64,000 bases of DNA from Chloroflexi bacterium AL-N1 (GTDB lineage: Bacteria > Chloroflexota > Chloroflexia > Chloroflexales > Roseiflexaceae). The translations under genes and the position numbers were made by a program. The notes under the pieces are model-generated. The model saw nothing but the letters and a program-made list of their open reading frames with translations. It was not told the origin of the DNA and did not search any database. This document shows, piece after piece, positions 41,065 to 50,426 of this stretch. The stretch's first letter is position 1, and the number at the start of each line of letters is the position of its first letter. The stretch is taken from the NCBI GenBank assembly GCA_013122435.1, contig WYDT01000024.1, forward strand, positions 1 to 64,000, in the 5' to 3' direction.

Positions 41065-41856
41065 ATGCGCCTGTATATTGAGATCGCACGACGCTCATTC
41101 CGGCGTGCCATTGCGTATCGTGCGGCGGCGCTTGCCGGAATGCTCACCAATGCCTTTTTTGGTGCTGTGCGGTGTTTTGTTTATATCGCACTCTTCAATG
41201 CGGGAAGCAGCCGTGTGGCGGGATTCACCGTACAAGATGCCATCAGTTACACATGGATTACTCAGTCGCTGATCTCGATAGGGGCCGGGTGGTTGACCGT
41301 CGATTTGAGTCGCTCGATCTACAGTGGCGATGTGATAAACGACTTGATGCGCCCCTGGAGTTTCTATGGTTACTGGCTGAGTCGTAAACTGGGGGAGCAA
41401 CTGTTTAATTTGGGTATACGTGGAACGCTAACTTATCTGATAGGTGTGATTACCTTTGGTGCTTTTGTCCCAGGATTGGATGGATTGGCCCCGTTCACGC
41501 TATCGGTTGGTATGGCCATGCTTCTCTCTATCACGTTTGGTTTTCTGGTTAATCTCACGGCCTTCTGGCTGATTGATAACACAGGTGTCATTATTATCAG
41601 CAACATTCTGCTGGGGTTTTTCTCTGGTTTTATGATCCCACTGGCTTTTTTTCCTCCGTGGTTAGCAACGATAGCGTATATGTTGCCGTTTCAGACCATT
41701 TCTGGATTACCAGCACAGATTTTTTTAGGCCAGATTACGGGCTGGAATCTGGTTGGTGTCTTACTGCTTCAATTATTCTGGGTTGTAGTACTTGTTTTCT
41801 GTGCCTTAGCCATCTTACAACTAGCCATGCGAAAGGTTATCATACAGGGCGGTTAG
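41065..41856 (+). CDS. ABC-2 type permease, first of a pair
   Basis: A 263-residue membrane protein of the ABC-2 family (ABC2_membrane_6 type, as in the streptomycin/daunorubicin-export permeases). About six hydrophobic segments are seen, with a conserved cytoplasmic segment ISYTWITQSLISIGAGWLTV and DVINDLMRPWSFYGYWLSRKLGE. The ATG at 41065 has AAGGGA 5 nt upstream. Usually an ATPase gene precedes two such permeases; here the first upstream gene is a fructosamine kinase. Probably acts with the next permease. Confidence 0.88.
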   Translation: MRLYIEIARRSFRRAIAYRAAALAGMLTNAFFGAVRCFVYIALFNAGSSRVAGFTVQDAISYTWITQSLISIGAGWLTVDLSRSIYSGDVINDLMRPWSFYGYWLSRKLGEQLFNLGIRGTLTYLIGVITFGAFVPGLDGLAPFTLSVGMAMLLSITFGFLVNLTAFWLIDNTGVIIISNILLGFFSGFMIPLAFFPPWLATIAYMLPFQTISGLPAQIFLGQITGWNLVGVLLLQLFWVVVLVFCALAILQLAMRKVIIQGG

Positions 41857-41980
41857 ATAGCTTGTGCATTTGCCATCAGGAAGCTTACTGATATAGGTTG
41901 GGACTCTTGAGTTGTACCAGGCCAATGCACCAACGCCAGCAGCAGCGGCTCCAAGCAATATTTTAAGGAAAGGACTGCCT

Positions 41981-42775
41981 GTGTTGTCTCTCTACGTACG
42001 GCTCATTGGTGCACGCATTCGATCACAGATGCAGTACAAAGTGTCGTTCTGGCTTGAATTGATCGGGTTTGCTCTAACAACCGCCCTTGAATTTGCCGTA
42101 ATAGCGATCTTGTTTTCGCAGTTTCCATCGGTCGGTGGGTGGAGCATTGCCGAAGTTGCGGTGTTGTATGGCTTCTCTTCGACGGCGCTTGGCCTGGCGG
42201 AGATGTTTGGTCGTGGTTTTGATGCGCCATTTGAGCGGATGATTCAACAAGGTGCGTTTGATGTGGTGTTGATACGTCCTCAGGGGACTTTTTTCCAGAT
42301 TTTGTCTTCTGAATTCCAACTCCGTCGTTTAGGCCGATCTTTTCAGGGTATAGTAGTCCTGGGTTTTGCTATCTCACAGCTATCTATTCAATGGACAGTC
42401 GCAAAAGGGCTGCTCTTGCCATTGACACTTATAGCAGGGACACTCATCTATCTGGGATTGGTCGTGATAGGTGCGACAATCTGCTTTTGGACGGTCAAAA
42501 CACCAGAAGTGATGAATATCTTCACTTTTGGCGGTGATTTGCTGATGAGTTATCCCATCAGTATTTATAGTGAATGGATACGGGGCTTCTTTTTGTTGAT
42601 TGTTCCATTGGTATTTATCAATTATCCAACAGCACTGTTGCTACTCGATAAACATGATCCGCATGGGTTGCCTGGAGCACTGGCGTGGGTTGCGCCATTC
42701 GCGGCTATGTTGTTTCTGGGTATTGCGCGGGCTTTTTGGTCTGTCGGTGTATCCAAATATACATCGAGTTTGTAA
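41981..42775 (+). CDS. ABC-2 type permease, second of a pair
   Basis: A ~264-residue ABC-2 permease with about six membrane segments (LELIGFALTTALEFAVIAIL, LLLPLTLIAGTLIYLGLVVI, GFFLLIVPLVFINYPTALLL). It shares with its neighbour the PFERMIQQGAFDVVLIRPQG cytoplasmic loop typical of ABC2_membrane_6. GTG 41981 is chosen because AAAGGA lies 6 nt upstream, and the frame further 5' (to 41912) has no membrane or family features. No ABC ATPase lies on either side, so the pair must use one encoded elsewhere. Confidence 0.88.
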   Translation: MLSLYVRLIGARIRSQMQYKVSFWLELIGFALTTALEFAVIAILFSQFPSVGGWSIAEVAVLYGFSSTALGLAEMFGRGFDAPFERMIQQGAFDVVLIRPQGTFFQILSSEFQLRRLGRSFQGIVVLGFAISQLSIQWTVAKGLLLPLTLIAGTLIYLGLVVIGATICFWTVKTPEVMNIFTFGGDLLMSYPISIYSEWIRGFFLLIVPLVFINYPTALLLLDKHDPHGLPGALAWVAPFAAMLFLGIARAFWSVGVSKYTSSL

Positions 42776-42799
42776 GGAGTTTTTATCCTTCTCTATCTG

Positions 42800-42828
42800 T
42801 TGACAATAAATTAACGATATGCTACGAT
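42800..42828 (+). promoter_or_regulatory. Promoter of the LacI-family gene
   Basis: TTGACA (42800-42805), 17-bp spacer, TACGAT (42823-42828), about 90 bp before the LacI-family start. Confidence 0.65.
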
Positions 42829-42914
42829 AGGAAAACTTTTTACACTATATTCAGGATTTCAACACAATACACACCTCATACTCTGCGAACGCTTGAAACG
42901 AAAGAAGTGGGTGT

Positions 42915-43943
42915 ATGTCACGGAACAAAGTATCTCAAGGGGTCACTATTCAGGATGTCGCACGTGAGGCAGGTGTCTCGTATGCGACTGTATCACGGGT
43001 GGTTAACAACAAAAGTTATATCAAATCGGAGACTCGAGAGCGTGTGATGCAGGCTATTACCCGTCTGGGATATGTGGTCAATCCGCAGGCCCGCAGTTTG
43101 GCCGGGGGGCAATCACAGGTGATTGGTCTGGTGGTCCAAGAGTTGGGCAGTGAATACATTGGTGGTGTGGTACGTGGTGTCGATATGGAACTTGATGCGC
43201 TGGGATACAATCTCATGCTGTATGTTACTCATCGACGCAAAACACGTGAGTCCACCTATGTGACTGCGCTCACCCGTGGACTATCTGAAGGACTGCTCTT
43301 AGTCATACCCCGTAATGCCGAAGCCTATCTGGAAACATTACGTCAGCATCGTTTTCCCTATGTTCTGGTTGATTATCAGGGTAACAACGATGAAAATGCC
43401 TCAGTTGGTGTGACAAATCGGCAAGGGGCATACGCCGCCACATGCTATTTGATGGAACTTGGCCACCACCGTATTGGTTTTATCACAGGCATCATGGAAA
43501 TGGGGAGTGCTGTTGATCGCTTATCAGGCTACCGTGCCGCACTGACGGAGCATGGATTAGTTGCTATACCTGAACTAGTGGTTGAGGGAAACTTCGATCA
43601 CTCAAGTGGCTATCTTGGTGCATGTACCCTGCTCGATCTTGATGAACCACCAACGGCAATTTTTGCCTCAAATGATGAGTCTGCTACGGGAGTGATGGAT
43701 GCCATACGTGATAGGGGGTTGCGTATTCCAGATGATGTATCTGTGATGGGTTTTGATGATGTTCCCCGTGCTGCAAGTGCCCATCCTGGACTTACTACGG
43801 TGCGACAACCACTGGAGGAGATGGGGCGGGTGGCGACCAAAATGTTGCTGGAATCGATCAAAGACCCTGATCGTGCAGTAGAGCGGGTTATCCTTCCGAC
43901 AGAACTGATTCTGCGAAACTCATGTCAGCGACGTGAACCCTAG
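42915..43943 (+). CDS. LacI-family transcriptional regulator
   Basis: A 342-residue LacI/GalR regulator. The HTH is VTIQDVAREAGVSYATVSRV followed by the hinge helix VNPQARSLAGG (LacI-type minor-groove contact). The effector domain (~60-340) has a periplasmic-binding fold with LLVIPRNAEAYLETL, FASNDESATGVMDAI, DVSVMGFDDVPRAASAHPGL and TTVRQPLEEMG. The ligand is probably a sugar but is not identifiable. Neither neighbour is an obvious sugar gene; the sugar importer at 26-29 kb could be a distant target. Confidence 0.92.
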   Translation: MSRNKVSQGVTIQDVAREAGVSYATVSRVVNNKSYIKSETRERVMQAITRLGYVVNPQARSLAGGQSQVIGLVVQELGSEYIGGVVRGVDMELDALGYNLMLYVTHRRKTRESTYVTALTRGLSEGLLLVIPRNAEAYLETLRQHRFPYVLVDYQGNNDENASVGVTNRQGAYAATCYLMELGHHRIGFITGIMEMGSAVDRLSGYRAALTEHGLVAIPELVVEGNFDHSSGYLGACTLLDLDEPPTAIFASNDESATGVMDAIRDRGLRIPDDVSVMGFDDVPRAASAHPGLTTVRQPLEEMGRVATKMLLESIKDPDRAVERVILPTELILRNSCQRREP

Positions 43944-44124
43944 CCGTTATTGGTCCCTTCACTTAATTCTTAGTGAATCATCACCACAAAACAGCACACA
44001 TCGTGGTACAATCAGGCCATAGAAAATGGAACTTATGAGTACATAAAAACGTCATTGTACTTATTGTCCTTGCGTATGGTCGTTTGTCGTCGCAGCCCGG
44101 CGATCTGTGAAGGAGCACAGCCCA

Positions 44125-47031
44125 ATGCGACTCTCATTTATCTTTCCTGCGGCTCTGGCATTACTTTTAGTGCTTATTCCGCTATGGGCGCTTGCGCTTT
44201 CTGTTCCTCGTCGTTTACCACCTAATCGTTTCTGGACCAGTTTGATTATTCGTTCTGTATTAATCATTTGCCTCATCCTGGCTGTTGCTGGGGTCCAGAT
44301 GGTTCAGCGCGTGGATCATCTTACCACCGTTTTTGTGATCGACTCTTCCGACTCTATCTCGCCATCAGCACGTGCTCAGGCCGAAGCGTTTGTTCAGGAT
44401 GCCCTGCAAGCTATGCGTCCTGAAGATCAAGCAGCCATTGTTGTTTTTGGTGAGAATGCGCTGGTTGAGCGTGTGCCAAGTGAGTCACAATCGTTTAATC
44501 GAATGCATTCAGTGCCAAGAGTGGCCCGCACCGATATCGAGAGTGCCTTGCAACTCGGCATGGCCATTTTACCGGCTGATACGCAAAAGCGTCTGGTGCT
44601 CTTGTCGGATGGTGGTGAAAATATTGGCCAGGCATTGGAAGTAGCGCAATTATCCAGTTCACGTGATATTCCAATCAGCTATGTTGATCTGAGTACTCCT
44701 GCCACCAGCGAGTCGATGATTACAAGTCTTGATGCTCCTGCGAGTGTTCGTCAAGGCCAAAATGTGGATCTGGTTGTGACCATCGAAAGTTCACAAGACC
44801 AACAAGGCCAGTTGCGTGTTTTTGGCGATGAGACGATGGTCTTTGAACAGAATGTCCAACTCCAAACTGGACCGAATCGTTTTAGTTTACAGGTTGAAGC
44901 CTCAGAGCACGGGTTTCAGCGGTATCGTGCTGAGATCATTCCGGAAATTGATGATCGTGCACAAAACAACCAGGCCGATGTGCTTGTTCGCGTTGATGGC
45001 CCACCACATATATTGCTTATCGAAGGTCAACGTGGTGAAGCAGAACAGTTCAAAATTGCACTGGAATCGGCAGAAATAACTGCAGATATTGTAACCCCTG
45101 ATACAATGCCAACCGATCTCACAAGCCTGAGTAATTATGAAGCAGTTGTGTTGCTCAATGTGCCTGCACGTGATCTGCCTGTGCAGGCAATGGCTGATCT
45201 CCCGGTCTACGTGCGCGAATTAGGTCGGGGTCTGATTATGATTGGGGGCGATCAATCGTATGGTGTGGGGGGCTATGGCCGTACGCCCATCGAGGAAACG
45301 TTACCAGTGTATATGGATGTGCGTGATCGCGAAGAACGACCCGATCTGGCAATGCTGTTTATTATCGACAAGTCGGGTAGTATGGACTCGTGTCATTGTT
45401 CTGGCCCGAATCGTCAGACAGCCCAATTCCAGCGTGGCGGTGTGCCAAAAGTCGATATTGCAAAGGATGCTGTCATTCAAGCATCGGCAGTGCTCAGTGA
45501 GCATGATAATGTGGGAGTGGTGACCTTCGATGACAACGCGCATTGGGCTTTGCCGATACAGCGTGGCCCCACTGCCGATGTAGTACAGAGCGCACTGGCC
45601 CCTGTGGCCCCTGAGGGAGCGACTAATATACTCGCCGGGTTACAATCAGCTGAAGAGTCTCTGCTGAATACTGATGCTCGCATTAAGCATGCCATTCTTC
45701 TGACCGATGGTTGGTCAGGTGATGGTGATAATCTGGCCATCGCGGAACGCATGCGAAACGAGGGCATTACCTTATCTGTGATTGCGGCTGGCGGTGGTTC
45801 AGCCGAATATCTCGAAAGTCTTGCAAATGCTGGTGGTGGGCGCTTCTACCCAACTGAGGATATGGAAGAGGTGCCGCAGATTTTTGTTCAAGAAACCATT
45901 ACGGCGGTCGGAAATTATCTGGTCGAAGAAGCATTTACTCCTGCCTATGTCGGTACAAGTACCATCATGGAGGGCCTGAATGATGGGTTGCCGCAACTCT
46001 ATGGCTACAATGGTACCACATTGAAAGATACCGCTGGTGTGGTGCTATCGGGTGTTGATGAAGCACCAGTGCTCGCGAAATGGCAGTACGGGCTTGGGCG
46101 TAGCATTGCATGGACGAGCGATGTCAAAGGGCGGTGGGCTCAGGATTGGGTCAACTGGCCTGCATTCCCCCAGTTTACGGCGCAAATGGTTGGTTGGGTG
46201 CTCCCCACTGACTCTGAAACCGGTGTAAGTGCCGAGTTTCAAACAGTGGGCTCACAGACTATTATGGATGTGAATGTACAAGACCCAGGTGGTGAAACAC
46301 GTGATGGTTTGACTATGCAGGCGACTATCATTGGCGCAGATGGCACGACGCAACAAGTGCCGCTTACGCAGGTGTCTCCCGGACAATACCGGGCCAGTAT
46401 CGCAAGCCCGACGCAGGGCTCGTATCTGGTCCAACTTGTTGGTGAAGAAGATGGGCGGGCAGTGGTGCAGGATACGGCTGGTTTGGTAGTCCCCTATTCA
46501 CCAGAATACCGCCAGGGTCAGAGCGATCCAGATTTGCTTGAGGCTATTGCCCGCACCAGTGGTGGTACAGCTCTCAGCAACCCGGTGGAAGCTTTTGATC
46601 ATAATCTCAGTGGTGTTTCACGAGCTCAGGATATTGCGTTTCCCCTGCTCTTGTTCGCATTGATCTTGTTGCCGTTCGATATTGGGGTGCGACGTCTCGT
46701 GTTACGTCGTAGTGATTTCACCGATACACTGAACATGTTCTCCGGGCGGAAACGATCACCTGCTGAAAAAAACACCAATCAGAATCACTTTAACCATCTG
46801 CGCCAAGCGAAACAGCGGGCACTGCACCGCACACAGAGTGCCAATACGCCTAAGCCACCAGTAGTATCAACGCAAGAGGATACATCTAAACCAGCTAAAC
46901 GTACCGCAAAGGCGCCTGCTTCAACACCACCACAATCTGCAGCACAGCCATCAAAAGATGAGCTTATGGATCGTCTGTTGGCTGCGCGACAACGAGCACG
47001 TCGTAAGGCACGTGGTGAAGAGGAAGAGTAA
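44125..47031 (+). CDS. Large membrane protein with two VWA domains
   Basis: A 968-residue protein. Two N-terminal membrane helices (~3-25 and ~41-60) are followed by VWA domain 1 with a complete MIDAS DSSDS (Asp73 onwards). A beta-sandwich region and a glutamine-amidotransferase-like segment (HILLIEGQRGEAEQF ... LIMIGGDQSYGVGGYG) come next. VWA domain 2 has MIDAS DKSGS (Asp415 onwards), and a C-terminal membrane helix (~850-872) leads to a basic cytoplasmic tail of ~100 residues. The MIDAS motifs predict metal-dependent protein binding. It resembles BatA-like and Chloroflexi surface proteins. The ATG at 44125 is 9 nt after AAGGAG; an in-frame GTG lies at 44107. Convergent with the response regulator. 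Confidence 0.88.
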   Translation: MRLSFIFPAALALLLVLIPLWALALSVPRRLPPNRFWTSLIIRSVLIICLILAVAGVQMVQRVDHLTTVFVIDSSDSISPSARAQAEAFVQDALQAMRPEDQAAIVVFGENALVERVPSESQSFNRMHSVPRVARTDIESALQLGMAILPADTQKRLVLLSDGGENIGQALEVAQLSSSRDIPISYVDLSTPATSESMITSLDAPASVRQGQNVDLVVTIESSQDQQGQLRVFGDETMVFEQNVQLQTGPNRFSLQVEASEHGFQRYRAEIIPEIDDRAQNNQADVLVRVDGPPHILLIEGQRGEAEQFKIALESAEITADIVTPDTMPTDLTSLSNYEAVVLLNVPARDLPVQAMADLPVYVRELGRGLIMIGGDQSYGVGGYGRTPIEETLPVYMDVRDREERPDLAMLFIIDKSGSMDSCHCSGPNRQTAQFQRGGVPKVDIAKDAVIQASAVLSEHDNVGVVTFDDNAHWALPIQRGPTADVVQSALAPVAPEGATNILAGLQSAEESLLNTDARIKHAILLTDGWSGDGDNLAIAERMRNEGITLSVIAAGGGSAEYLESLANAGGGRFYPTEDMEEVPQIFVQETITAVGNYLVEEAFTPAYVGTSTIMEGLNDGLPQLYGYNGTTLKDTAGVVLSGVDEAPVLAKWQYGLGRSIAWTSDVKGRWAQDWVNWPAFPQFTAQMVGWVLPTDSETGVSAEFQTVGSQTIMDVNVQDPGGETRDGLTMQATIIGADGTTQQVPLTQVSPGQYRASIASPTQGSYLVQLVGEEDGRAVVQDTAGLVVPYSPEYRQGQSDPDLLEAIARTSGGTALSNPVEAFDHNLSGVSRAQDIAFPLLLFALILLPFDIGVRRLVLRRSDFTDTLNMFSGRKRSPAEKNTNQNHFNHLRQAKQRALHRTQSANTPKPPVVSTQEDTSKPAKRTAKAPASTPPQSAAQPSKDELMDRLLAARQRARRKARGEEEE

Positions 47032-47058
47032 TCGAGACCCTGTAAGTTACCAATGTTG

Positions 47059-47442
47059 TTAGAGGGGTAACCACCGATCGATAATCTGACGTAGTTGGAT
47101 GAGGGTAACGGGTTTATGGAAAAACTCATTGACACCGACTTGCCGTGCCTGTTCCCTGATCGTTGCGTCTGCTGAAATCATGACAATTGGTACGTTTATC
47201 GATTGGGTCCGAATTGCTTTAACAAGATCAGTCCCCGTCATCCCCGCCATACGGTGATCACTAATAATCAGATCATACATATACTGTTGTACCGCATCAA
47301 GTGCCTCAGTGCCACTACAGGCTGCGGTGATCTGCACATCAGGGATAAGACGTTCGAAGGCTCGTACAAAAAAGGTTCGTACATCATCTTCATCCTCAAC
47401 AATAAGAATATGTGCGGGAGTGGATGACATATCATTATTCAT
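47059..47442 (-). CDS. Single-domain response regulator
   Basis: A 127-residue stand-alone CheY-like receiver. The acidic pocket is IVEDEDD, the phospho-acceptor Asp lies in DLIISDHRMAGMTG, the switch Thr/Ser position is MISADA and the conserved Lys is in FFHKPVT. There is no output domain. The ATG at 47442 is chosen for AAGGA 8 nt upstream over ATGs at 47451 and 47430. No histidine kinase is adjacent. It is divergent from the HerA-like gene across a 418-bp region. Confidence 0.9.
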   Translation of the reverse strand: MNNDMSSTPAHILIVEDEDDVRTFFVRAFERLIPDVQITAACSGTEALDAVQQYMYDLIISDHRMAGMTGTDLVKAIRTQSINVPIVMISADATIREQARQVGVNEFFHKPVTLIQLRQIIDRWLPL

Positions 47443-47860
47443 ATGGCCCATCCTTATCTATTACTATATCATTTACTTGTTAGGGAAATAGGTGTTACTG
47501 GCGTTTGTAATTATGAATACTATGATTTCGTACAACAATAATTGATGCAACATCAGTACATCGATGTTGTAATCTATGTTGTAATAAACGCTTTTTTGTG
47601 GCCTTTTGAAACTACAAGTTAGGATGATACCATGTATGATCATCCACATTGGTATATGCATATCAGGGCATGATTCTATGTTCTATGAAAACGAAATATA
47701 CCGATCTGGACTGTGCATGTACTTATTATATCAGGTTTTATGACTGACAGGCATGTGTGGAATCGTATATTTGTGCTATTATGTGTACGAATAAGATGAT
47801 ACAAAACAGGGTCTCATATACTGATTGAATAGTTGTTGAGACTGTAATGTGGAGAAAGAT
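47443..47860. other. Gene-free divergent region between response regulator and HerA-like gene
   Basis: This 418-bp region is AT-rich and holds no convincing gene. It contains the ATGTTGTAAT tandem repeat and, near 47558-47567, an ACATCGATGT palindrome. It must hold the divergent promoters, but none matches consensus well enough to place. Confidence 0.5.
47564..47585. repeat. Tandem ATGTTGTAAT repeat
   Basis: ATGTTGTAAT at 47564-47573 and again at 47576-47585 with a 2-bp spacer, giving a 12-bp period (just over one helical turn). An upstream AACATC forms an inverted partner to GATGTT. It lies in the divergent intergenic region and could be a regulator site. Confidence 0.45.
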
Positions 47861-49477
47861 ATGCCATCCTCTACACAAAATCGACTTGGTGTAGTGACCA
47901 GTGGATCCTTTATGGAAGGTCTCAGCGCTCGCCTGGCAGGTAATGAGAGTGTTGAAGACATGCGGGTCGGTAAGTTTGTGGTGATTGATGGCCATAAACA
48001 TGCTTTTTTTTCGATGGTTACAAATGTGGTGTTAGAAGCGACGAATCAGAAGGTGTTGGCCGATCCGCCAAGTGGCGATGCCTTCATTCACGATGTGTTG
48101 GCTGGTACATCAACATATGGAGCCATCGAGTTGAAACCCATGCTCATGTTACCGCATGACCTTAATGAGCAGTTGTTACCTGTCAAGACCGTACCACGAC
48201 ATTTTGCACAGGTATTTGATGCTACCGAAGCTGATTTTACTCGGGTCTTTGGTAGCACAGAGGGTACACACTTTGAGATTGGTCGTCCGTTGGATATGGA
48301 TGTACCGGTCTGTCTTGATCTGGCCAAATTTGTTGAGCGCTCCAACGGTATTTTTGGCAAAAGTGGCACCGGTAAGAGCTTCCTGACACGGCTTGTGTTA
48401 GGAGGCATTATCAGCACTGGTGTAGCATCAAACCTGATTTTCGACATGCACAACGAATATGGTCACGATGCACATTCGGAACATCAGTCCTTTGTGAAGG
48501 GTTTGCGACAACTCTTTGGCTCACAGGTACTGGTCTACTCACTTGATGCTGCATCGTCTCGGAATCGTGGTGTGGCCGTTGACGAAGAGGTTGTGATTGG
48601 ATTGGATCAGATCGAAGTGGGTGATATTGAACTCCTCCGTGATGAGTTGAATCTGACAGCAACCGCAGCGGAGTCAGCTTACTTACTGGTAGATCAGTTT
48701 AAGAATGGATGGCTACGTGCACTATTAGATATGGATGCCACGACAGTCAAAGATTTTGCGGAAAGCTCTGGTGCTCACGCAGGATCGATCAGCGCACTGA
48801 AACGCAAACTGGAGCAGGTGGCGCGTAAAGGTTTTGTGAAAGACCATGCCTCAACGTCAGCCATTGATCGTATGATTGATGCCCTGGCTAGTGGTCGCCA
48901 CGTCGTGCTTGAGTTTGGTCGTTATGGGGATGCCTTATCGTATATGTTGGTTGCTAACATTATTACACGGCGTATTCACCGTCGCTGGGTTGAGCAGACA
49001 GAACGCTTTTTGCGCTCCAAAGATGCGGCTGATCGCCCCCGTCAATTGATGATTACCATTGAAGAAGCGCATAAGTTTCTAAATCCAGCAATGGCAAAAC
49101 AAACTATCTTTGGTACCATTGCGCGTGAACTACGGAAGTACAGTGTAACGTTGCTGGTAGTTGATCAGCGACCGTCGTCGATTGACTCAGAGGTGATGAG
49201 TCAACTAGGAAGTCGTGTTACTGCATTGCTCAACGATGAGAAGGACATTGATGCAGTGTTTACCGGTGTGAGTGGCGGCTCGAGTCTGAAGACGGTGCTG
49301 TCAAGTCTTGACTCGCGGCAACAGGCGATGGTTTTAGGTCACGCAGTGCCAATGCCGGTGGTTATCCGTACACGCTCTTACGATACCTCATTCTATGCTG
49401 CGATGGGGCATAAAGAACGTACAAACGAAAGCCGTATTCAAGCCTTGGCAGAGATGGAAGAATTGTTTCCTGAATAG
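47861..49477 (+). CDS. HerA-like DUF87 ATPase
   Basis: A 538-residue HerA/FtsK-superfamily ATPase. An N-terminal beta domain (residues ~10-145, HAS-barrel-like: VGKFVVIDG, GAIELKPML) precedes the DUF87 core with Walker A GIFGKSGTGKSFLT (~165-176). Walker B is LMITIEEAHKFLNP, followed by the IARELRKYSVTLLVVDQRPS motif, and LGSRVTALLNDEKDIDAV near the C-terminus. HerA proteins pump DNA and in archaea pair with NurA nuclease; no nurA is adjacent here. The ATG at 47861 has GGAG 6 nt upstream. Confidence 0.88.
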   Translation: MPSSTQNRLGVVTSGSFMEGLSARLAGNESVEDMRVGKFVVIDGHKHAFFSMVTNVVLEATNQKVLADPPSGDAFIHDVLAGTSTYGAIELKPMLMLPHDLNEQLLPVKTVPRHFAQVFDATEADFTRVFGSTEGTHFEIGRPLDMDVPVCLDLAKFVERSNGIFGKSGTGKSFLTRLVLGGIISTGVASNLIFDMHNEYGHDAHSEHQSFVKGLRQLFGSQVLVYSLDAASSRNRGVAVDEEVVIGLDQIEVGDIELLRDELNLTATAAESAYLLVDQFKNGWLRALLDMDATTVKDFAESSGAHAGSISALKRKLEQVARKGFVKDHASTSAIDRMIDALASGRHVVLEFGRYGDALSYMLVANIITRRIHRRWVEQTERFLRSKDAADRPRQLMITIEEAHKFLNPAMAKQTIFGTIARELRKYSVTLLVVDQRPSSIDSEVMSQLGSRVTALLNDEKDIDAVFTGVSGGSSLKTVLSSLDSRQQAMVLGHAVPMPVVIRTRSYDTSFYAAMGHKERTNESRIQALAEMEELFPE

Positions 49478-49487
49478 TGGTATTGTT

Positions 49488-50426
49488 TCATTCCTCTTCA
49501 ATCGGTGGGAGTGATAGACGTTGCGATAAGAATGCTACTCGGGTACGTGCTGCCACAAATAACTCTGAGTTTTCTCGTTCATTCGCCAGATCAGCTGCTT
49601 GATTGAATGCAGTAATCGCTTCAAACACCTCACCGCGCGCTTCGTTAATATGTCCCTGTAAATAATGCCCCTGCGGCTCTGTCTCTGCTACATCTATAAG
49701 GATTTGTGCATCACGTTCTGCCTCTGTATATAGCTGAAGTTCCGTGAGCATGAGGCCGCGTTCAAGGTGAAAAAAGCTGTCGTCGTCAAAGAGTTGTCGG
49801 GCTTCTTCCCAGGACTCATTGGCGGCTGCTTGATCCTCTTGTAACTGTAGTAGTCCCCCAATCCACAATGCAGCACTGGGATCGTTGGGTGCTTGAGCTT
49901 GTTCTGCCCGTGCGATGGTGAGTGCTTCCTCGGTATTACCTGCCCGTACGGCACGGCTGATAGAATCAATATTGGCACGTGGCGGTGGGGGAAACAAACG
50001 GGGTAAGACCACAAAAAAGAGTATGATAACAACAGAGAGAGTTGAACTCAGCACAATCAGCCGATTACGCCGACGTTGTTGATTCTGCTGGTGAACTTTG
50101 CTGATTGCCTGCCACAGCGTGCTGGTTGTGAGTTGGTCTGCCTGCCCATTCTTTCGCACGAGTCGGACAACCTTATGGGACTGACGCATAAGTCTCTCTC
50201 GCAGTGCCTCGGCACGACTTTCTTCACCACGCGTGTCAAATTCCGGCCCGGTTAACTGTGTCAGTAGTTGTTCGATCCGTTCAACCTGACGAATCGTTTC
50301 TAACGCGCCAGTAGGGGTTTCGTGCATAACTATAATCTGTTTTTCGGCCTCCATCAGCGCGACACGAATCTGGGTCACCAATGATTGTTCTGTTAGTTCA
50401 CGGGATTGCGTAATGATGGTCTTCAT
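49488..50426 (-). CDS. TPR-containing membrane protein
   Basis: A 312-residue protein with a soluble helical N-terminal part (~1-115, ELTEQSLVTQIRVALMEAEK), one membrane helix (~122-143, LIVLSSTLSVVIILFFVVLP) and a C-terminal TPR-like helical repeat region (ALTIARAEQAQAPNDPSAAL, HLERGLMLTELQLYTEAERD, GHYLQGHINEARGEVFEAIT). It probably anchors a protein complex at the membrane; no enzymatic motif. Its start overlaps the 6-phosphogluconolactonase stop by 4 bp (ATGA). Convergent with the HerA-like gene. Confidence 0.78.
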   Translation of the reverse strand: MKTIITQSRELTEQSLVTQIRVALMEAEKQIIVMHETPTGALETIRQVERIEQLLTQLTGPEFDTRGEESRAEALRERLMRQSHKVVRLVRKNGQADQLTTSTLWQAISKVHQQNQQRRRNRLIVLSSTLSVVIILFFVVLPRLFPPPPRANIDSISRAVRAGNTEEALTIARAEQAQAPNDPSAALWIGGLLQLQEDQAAANESWEEARQLFDDDSFFHLERGLMLTELQLYTEAERDAQILIDVAETEPQGHYLQGHINEARGEVFEAITAFNQAADLANERENSELFVAARTRVAFLSQRLSLPPIEEE

